Source of the DNA: a virus
Reading direction: 5' to 3' (one strand)
IMG/VR virus record: IMGVR_UViG_3300025030_002198
Coordinates: 1-23,709 of that record
Length of the DNA: 23,709 bases
A model generated the notes under the pieces. That model was not told the origin of the DNA and did no database searches. It worked only from the letters and a program-made list of their open reading frames with translations. Both the position numbers and the translations under genes were made by a program. Position 1 is the stretch's first letter. Every line of letters begins with the position of its first letter. Positions 20,799 to 23,709 of this stretch are shown here, one piece after another.

Positions 20799-21694
20799 CA
20801 ACTGTACTAGTTACGGGCGAAGATGGAATGTTAGCTAGAGAAGTCATAGCACAATTATCTCGAAATACACAGTATATACTACTAAACCAGTACATTCTTG
20901 AGCAACATAAAACATTTAAAACACAATACAATGAATATCCTGAACTTGATATACGCGATAATGAATTAGTGCAACATTATTTTACCAAATTAAAACCTGA
21001 TATTGTCACAAATACAGCTGCAATAGTAAATACAGATAAATGTGATGACGACAGAAACTTAAGTTTTTCTTGCAATGTTGTTGGTTCGCACAATATAATA
21101 AGCGCTTGTAAAAAATATCATACATTTCTAATTCATTTTGAAACAACTGCGATGCTTGATTGTCATCCAACTATAAAATTATATACTGAGACATCACAAA
21201 TAAATCCTAAAACTTATTATAGTTTAACTAAGTACTTATCTCATTTAGATTTATTGGGATATTTTAGATTAGATGATGTTTTACTGTTGCGTATATGCTT
21301 TGTATATGGTGCGCAAAGGGATACTAGTAGTAATATTTCAAAGATAATACATGCATCAGCGAATAGGGAAAAATGTGTAACACTAAATATTTCTAGTGAA
21401 TACAAAAAAGACTATTTATATATTAGTGATTTTGGGACAGCATTTATGAAATTACTAGAAAACAATTCGCGAGGAATTTATAACATTAGTTATGGTAATG
21501 CAATTAAATATTCAGAGATAATAAATTTATTGTTAAATAAATTAGAACATAAGCCGATTGTGATATACAATGAATTATCTGAGTATTTATATGACCATGT
21601 CTTAGCTAATATAAAACTAAAATCACTTGGCTGGAGACCAAGAATAACTTTGGATAAAGGATTATCACTAGCGATAAATAATATATTAAAATGA
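20795..21694 (+). CDS. NAD(P)-dependent extended SDR, RmlD-like reductase/epimerase
   Basis: 299 aa. VLVTGEDGMLAREV gives the T-G-x-x-G-x-L-A dinucleotide-binding loop; PDIVTNTAAIVNTDKC matches the N-x-A-A strand of dTDP-4-dehydrorhamnose reductase-like proteins; FSCNVVGSHNI is the N-x-x-G-x-x-N helix; Y142-S-L-T-K146 is the catalytic YxxxK. Late features (DYLYISDFGTAFMKLL, GIYNISYG) fit extended SDRs of the RmlD group. Such enzymes act on nucleotide sugars. It stands between a dNMP kinase and dCMP deaminase, with overlapping ATGA junctions on both sides, so it is co-translated with nucleotide genes. A role in sugar-nucleotide supply or DNA-base glycosylation is possible but there is no partner glycosyltransferase in view. 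Confidence 0.75.
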   Translation: MTTVLVTGEDGMLAREVIAQLSRNTQYILLNQYILEQHKTFKTQYNEYPELDIRDNELVQHYFTKLKPDIVTNTAAIVNTDKCDDDRNLSFSCNVVGSHNIISACKKYHTFLIHFETTAMLDCHPTIKLYTETSQINPKTYYSLTKYLSHLDLLGYFRLDDVLLLRICFVYGAQRDTSSNISKIIHASANREKCVTLNISSEYKKDYLYISDFGTAFMKLLENNSRGIYNISYGNAIKYSEIINLLLNKLEHKPIVIYNELSEYLYDHVLANIKLKSLGWRPRITLDKGLSLAINNILK

Positions 21695-22194
21695 AACAAA
21701 CTTTTAAGAAACAAACTTTTAATGCAAACATTTTTGAAATTATTCGTGTACTTTCTAAAAGAAGCACTTGTCTTAGACGCCAAATTAGTTCAGTAATAAC
21801 AAAAGAAAATAACATTATTTCTACGGGCTATAACGGCGCACCAAGTGGCTGTGTTCACTGTGTTGTTGTGGGTTGTCTAAGACAAAAACTAAATATTCCT
21901 TCGGGTGAACGTATGGAACTTTGTAGAGCAGGTCACGCTGAAGTGAATGCAATTGTGCAAGCAGCGAAACATGGTATATCTACGAATGGCGCAAGTATTT
22001 ATACTCAATCTATTCCCTGCGGATATTGCGCAAAAGCTATTATAAATTCTGGAATAACTGATGTATACTATTTAAAAGATGATTATCCAGATAAATTAGG
22101 AATTCAACTTATTGAAGAAAGCGGAAAGGTAACATTGCATCAAATAGTTCTAAAAGAAAAACTTAAAGAAGATTTTGAATATAGGTTGCCATAA
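21691..22194 (+). CDS. dCMP deaminase (ComEB-like)
   Basis: 167 aa. The CDA-family zinc site is intact: H82-A-E84-V-N-A and P109-C110-G-Y-C113. STGYNGAPSGCVHC is the substrate/ligand loop seen in dCMP deaminases, and extra Cys residues (C54, C57, C78) could bind the structural zinc common in phage and ComEB-type enzymes. It converts dCMP to dUMP, the substrate for a thymidylate synthase; the ThyX-like gene is encoded about 4 kb upstream in the same operon. Length and motif spacing are normal. It starts by ATGA overlap with the SDR gene. Confidence 0.88.
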   Translation: MKQTFKKQTFNANIFEIIRVLSKRSTCLRRQISSVITKENNIISTGYNGAPSGCVHCVVVGCLRQKLNIPSGERMELCRAGHAEVNAIVQAAKHGISTNGASIYTQSIPCGYCAKAIINSGITDVYYLKDDYPDKLGIQLIEESGKVTLHQIVLKEKLKEDFEYRLP

Positions 22195-22293
22195 ATGTAT
22201 TATCTGGGAAGTAAAGAGAAATATTCAAAAATAATTAGTACTTTAAAAGATAAAACGAAGAATAGACATTTTTTGTATTGGAATAAGTTATAA
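22195..22293 (+). CDS. 32-aa hypothetical micro-protein
   Basis: The ATG starts directly after the dCMP deaminase stop codon (TAA-ATG), so coupled translation is possible. The frame encodes a lysine- and tyrosine-rich peptide (MYYLGSKEKYSKIISTLKDK then NRHFLYWNKL) with no known motif and fills the 108-base interval before the MazG-like gene. GGTTG is the only weak Shine-Dalgarno. Support comes from position and lack of other content only. Confidence 0.4.
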   Translation: MYYLGSKEKYSKIISTLKDKTKNRHFLYWNKL

Positions 22294-22302
22294 TGAGGAT
22301 AT

Positions 22303-22713
22303 ATGAAGTCAAATTATATTTGTACAAATGTAGCATGCACAATTTGTGGTAGTAGATCAATAACGTCAGCACATAATTGTCAAGATGCTAAATTATTAGC
22401 ATTGAATAGTTTCTCTAGAGATGTTGCTAATTGGAGAGAGAAAAAGGGCTTCATAACCTCTTGGGATAATATGCTAGAAAAATTATGCTTAGTTCACTCA
22501 GAAGTTTCTGAAGCTGCTGAAGCATATAGAAAAGATGAAAAAATTGCATTTAATATTGAAATAGCTGATATTTTTATAAGGTTAATGGATATTTGTGGTA
22601 CTCTAGGCATAGATATCGAAAGTGAAATAATAAACAAAATGCAATATAATAGAACAAGACCATTTAAACACGGAAAAACTAAGGGTGATGTAGTTAATGG
22701 AAAAAATCATTAA
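22303..22713 (+). CDS. MazG-like NTP pyrophosphohydrolase with N-terminal Cys cluster
   Basis: 136 aa. E67-V-S-E70-A-A-E-A-Y and E86-I-A-D89-I-F are the paired E-x2-E and E-x2-D metal sites of MazG-like all-alpha NTP-PPases, and a KM-x-YN-x-TR-x-x-K-H-G-K end is typical of phage MazG proteins. The N-terminal ~28 residues hold C7-x4-C12-x2-C15 and H24/C26, a small extra zinc knuckle not usual in MazG. MazG proteins hydrolyse (d)NTPs or, in some phages, (p)ppGpp-related nucleotides. It is the second NTP-PPase in the window, after the HAD fusion. GAGG lies 4 bases before the ATG. Confidence 0.8.
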   Translation: MKSNYICTNVACTICGSRSITSAHNCQDAKLLALNSFSRDVANWREKKGFITSWDNMLEKLCLVHSEVSEAAEAYRKDEKIAFNIEIADIFIRLMDICGTLGIDIESEIINKMQYNRTRPFKHGKTKGDVVNGKNH

Positions 22714-22742
22714 TTATTATATAATATATCAGGGGGAATAAA

Positions 22743-22934
22743 TTGGATAGTTATACTAGTTATAGTAGCATTGAACTAAAACAAGAGCCTATTTTTCTTA
22801 GATGTAAAATATGTGGTGAAGATAAGATACCCTGGCGAACTTATCAATTAGGATGCCCACCAGAATTTTGTAATGACTACAGAAAAGAAAATTCGTTAAG
22901 CAGTACAATTGATTACTCAAAGCAGAGAGCTTAG
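22743..22934 (+). CDS. 63-aa Cys-rich hypothetical protein
   Basis: TTG start with AGGGGGAATAAA directly upstream, a clear Shine-Dalgarno that decides the start. The peptide has F-L-R-C-K-I-C-G-E-D-K near residue 20 and G-C-P-P-E-F-C about 15 residues later, a C-x2-C ... C-x4-C arrangement that likely binds zinc. The N- and C-termini are polar and Ser/Tyr-rich. The upstream gap has TATAATAT, a possible -10. It is followed after 1 base by the RecA-like gene, so it may be expressed with it. The function is unknown. Confidence 0.6.
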   Translation: MDSYTSYSSIELKQEPIFLRCKICGEDKIPWRTYQLGCPPEFCNDYRKENSLSSTIDYSKQRA

Positions 22935-22935
22935 A

Positions 22936-23709
22936 ATGGTTGAAATAAAAAGTTTATTAAGTAACGCGAATGATTCATTTAAAGGAAAGATTTTTATCGG
23001 TGATGATCCAGATTTAAAGATAAAAAAGATTTCTTCTGGAATAAAGATATTAGATGATATTCTGGGTGGTGGTGTTCCAAGAGGTCGGAGTATAGTTATA
23101 AGTGGCGAGTTTAGCACAGGTAAAACTTTTCTTACACAAAAGTTTATTGAAACGTCACAAAAAGATGGACTGTCTTGTGTTTTTATTGATGCTGAAAAAG
23201 CTGTTGATCCAGAGTGGTTTAAGATGACCGGAATTGATTTGAATAAATTAATTGTTGCAAGGCCGAACACTGGTGAAGAAGGGATAGATATGATAATACA
23301 TTTTTTAAAAGAGAATGTTGATTTAATTGTATTAGATAGTCTTGCAGCTTTAGTTCCATCTAGTGAAATAAACGAAAATATGGAACAACAATTTATTGGA
23401 CTTCAATCTAGATTAATAAATAAGGGTTTTAGAAAAATACTTGCAGAAAATAATAACACTGTCTTTATTGCGATTAATCAATTAAGAGAATCTATTGGAA
23501 AACCTGGAATTTTTAAATCTATGCCTGGTGGAAAAGGGCAATACTTTTTTTCTAGTATTATCTTAGAAGTTAGCAGAAAAGAGTGGATAAAAAATAAAGA
23601 AGACCAGAAAGTGGGTTTTATTATTCGATGTCTAACTTCTAAAAATAAGTTAGCTTCCCCATTTCAAACCGTAGATATTCCATTTAATTTTATAACTGGT
23701 CAAGTAGAC
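22936..23709 (+). CDS. recA: RecA-family recombinase, 3' end beyond window
   Basis: 258 codons are visible from ATG 22936 and the frame is open at the last base. G57-E-F-S-T-G-K-T64 is Walker A, then VFIDAEKAVDPEWF (the conserved IDAE strand), PNTGEEGIDM, LIVLDSLAALVPSSE (Walker B with L1-adjacent region), FIGLQSRLINKGFRK, and VFIAINQLRESIG. GGKGQYFFSSIILEV matches the RecA L2/core end. The order and spacing match bacterial RecA and phage RecA/UvsX-type proteins; the N-terminal part is short. It would polymerise on single-stranded DNA for recombination-dependent replication and repair. The visible length does not settle whether the C-terminal domain is present. Confidence 0.9.
   Translation, partial: MVEIKSLLSNANDSFKGKIFIGDDPDLKIKKISSGIKILDDILGGGVPRGRSIVISGEFSTGKTFLTQKFIETSQKDGLSCVFIDAEKAVDPEWFKMTGIDLNKLIVARPNTGEEGIDMIIHFLKENVDLIVLDSLAALVPSSEINENMEQQFIGLQSRLINKGFRKILAENNNTVFIAINQLRESIGKPGIFKSMPGGKGQYFFSSIILEVSRKEWIKNKEDQKVGFIIRCLTSKNKLASPFQTVDIPFNFITGQVD

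Noticed and set aside
1-23709. CRISPR array, toxin-antitoxin pair or prophage attachment sites
   Set aside because: No spaced direct repeats of 24-37 bases, no recognisable toxin or antitoxin pair and no integrase or att-like duplication were seen on either strand.

Overview
This window is a piece of a tailed double-stranded DNA bacteriophage genome (Caudoviricetes-like). It contains a portal protein, a baseplate/tail protein and a fibre, followed by a near-complete replication and nucleotide-metabolism set. All recognisable genes lie on the + strand. They are packed with 0-10 base gaps or ATGA/GTGA-type overlaps, and the DNA is AT-rich (about two thirds A+T by eye). The host cannot be named. 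Shine-Dalgarno sites (AAGGAGGTGAT, AGGAG, GGGGG) show it is a bacterium. TAA, TAG and TGA all end genes, so the code looks standard. No integrase, lysis gene, terminase or CRISPR array is visible.

Layout. (1) 1-9686, virion module: a Cys-containing unknown protein, a 1105-aa baseplate/tail protein built from internal repeats, a fibre, a tandem pair of ~108-aa paralogues with visibly higher GC, two unknown proteins, and a portal protein interrupted by a 308-aa intein with an HNH endonuclease. (2) 9687-11135, regulatory and small-protein segment: zinc-ribbon microproteins, a sigma-70-like factor and two unknowns. (3) 11122-14545, replication core: DnaB-type helicase, a tRNA-Pro(UGG) with an unusual C33, a short CHC2-TOPRIM primase, a gp32-like zinc-containing SSB with an acidic tail, and a 20-aa basic peptide behind a near-perfect Shine-Dalgarno. 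(4) 14546-22934, nucleotide and genome-maintenance cassette: a possible structured RNA, a Rossmann FAD-type protein, a dUTPase/MazG-HAD fusion, a divergent ThyX, DNA polymerase I (3'-5' exonuclease plus polymerase) fused at its C-terminus to a family-4-like Fe-S uracil-DNA glycosylase, a dNMP kinase, an RmlD-like reductase, dCMP deaminase and a second MazG-like NTP-PPase. (5) 22936-end: a RecA-family recombinase cut off by the window edge.

How it fits together. Helicase, primase, SSB, polymerase-UDG and RecA-like protein form the phage's own replisome and recombination machinery. dCMP deaminase, dUTPase/NTP-PPase, ThyX-like enzyme and dNMP kinase would channel pyrimidine nucleotides toward dTTP and keep dU out of DNA. 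The polymerase-UDG fusion would police any dU that gets in. The divergent ThyX signature, the fused HAD phosphatase and the Rossmann protein leave open that the product is a modified pyrimidine rather than plain thymine. That reading is inference, not shown by the sequence. The most noteworthy items are the UDG-polymerase fusion, the NTP-PPase-HAD fusion, the atypical ThyX, the intein in a portal protein, the C33 tRNA and the 14.55-14.66 kb RNA candidate.
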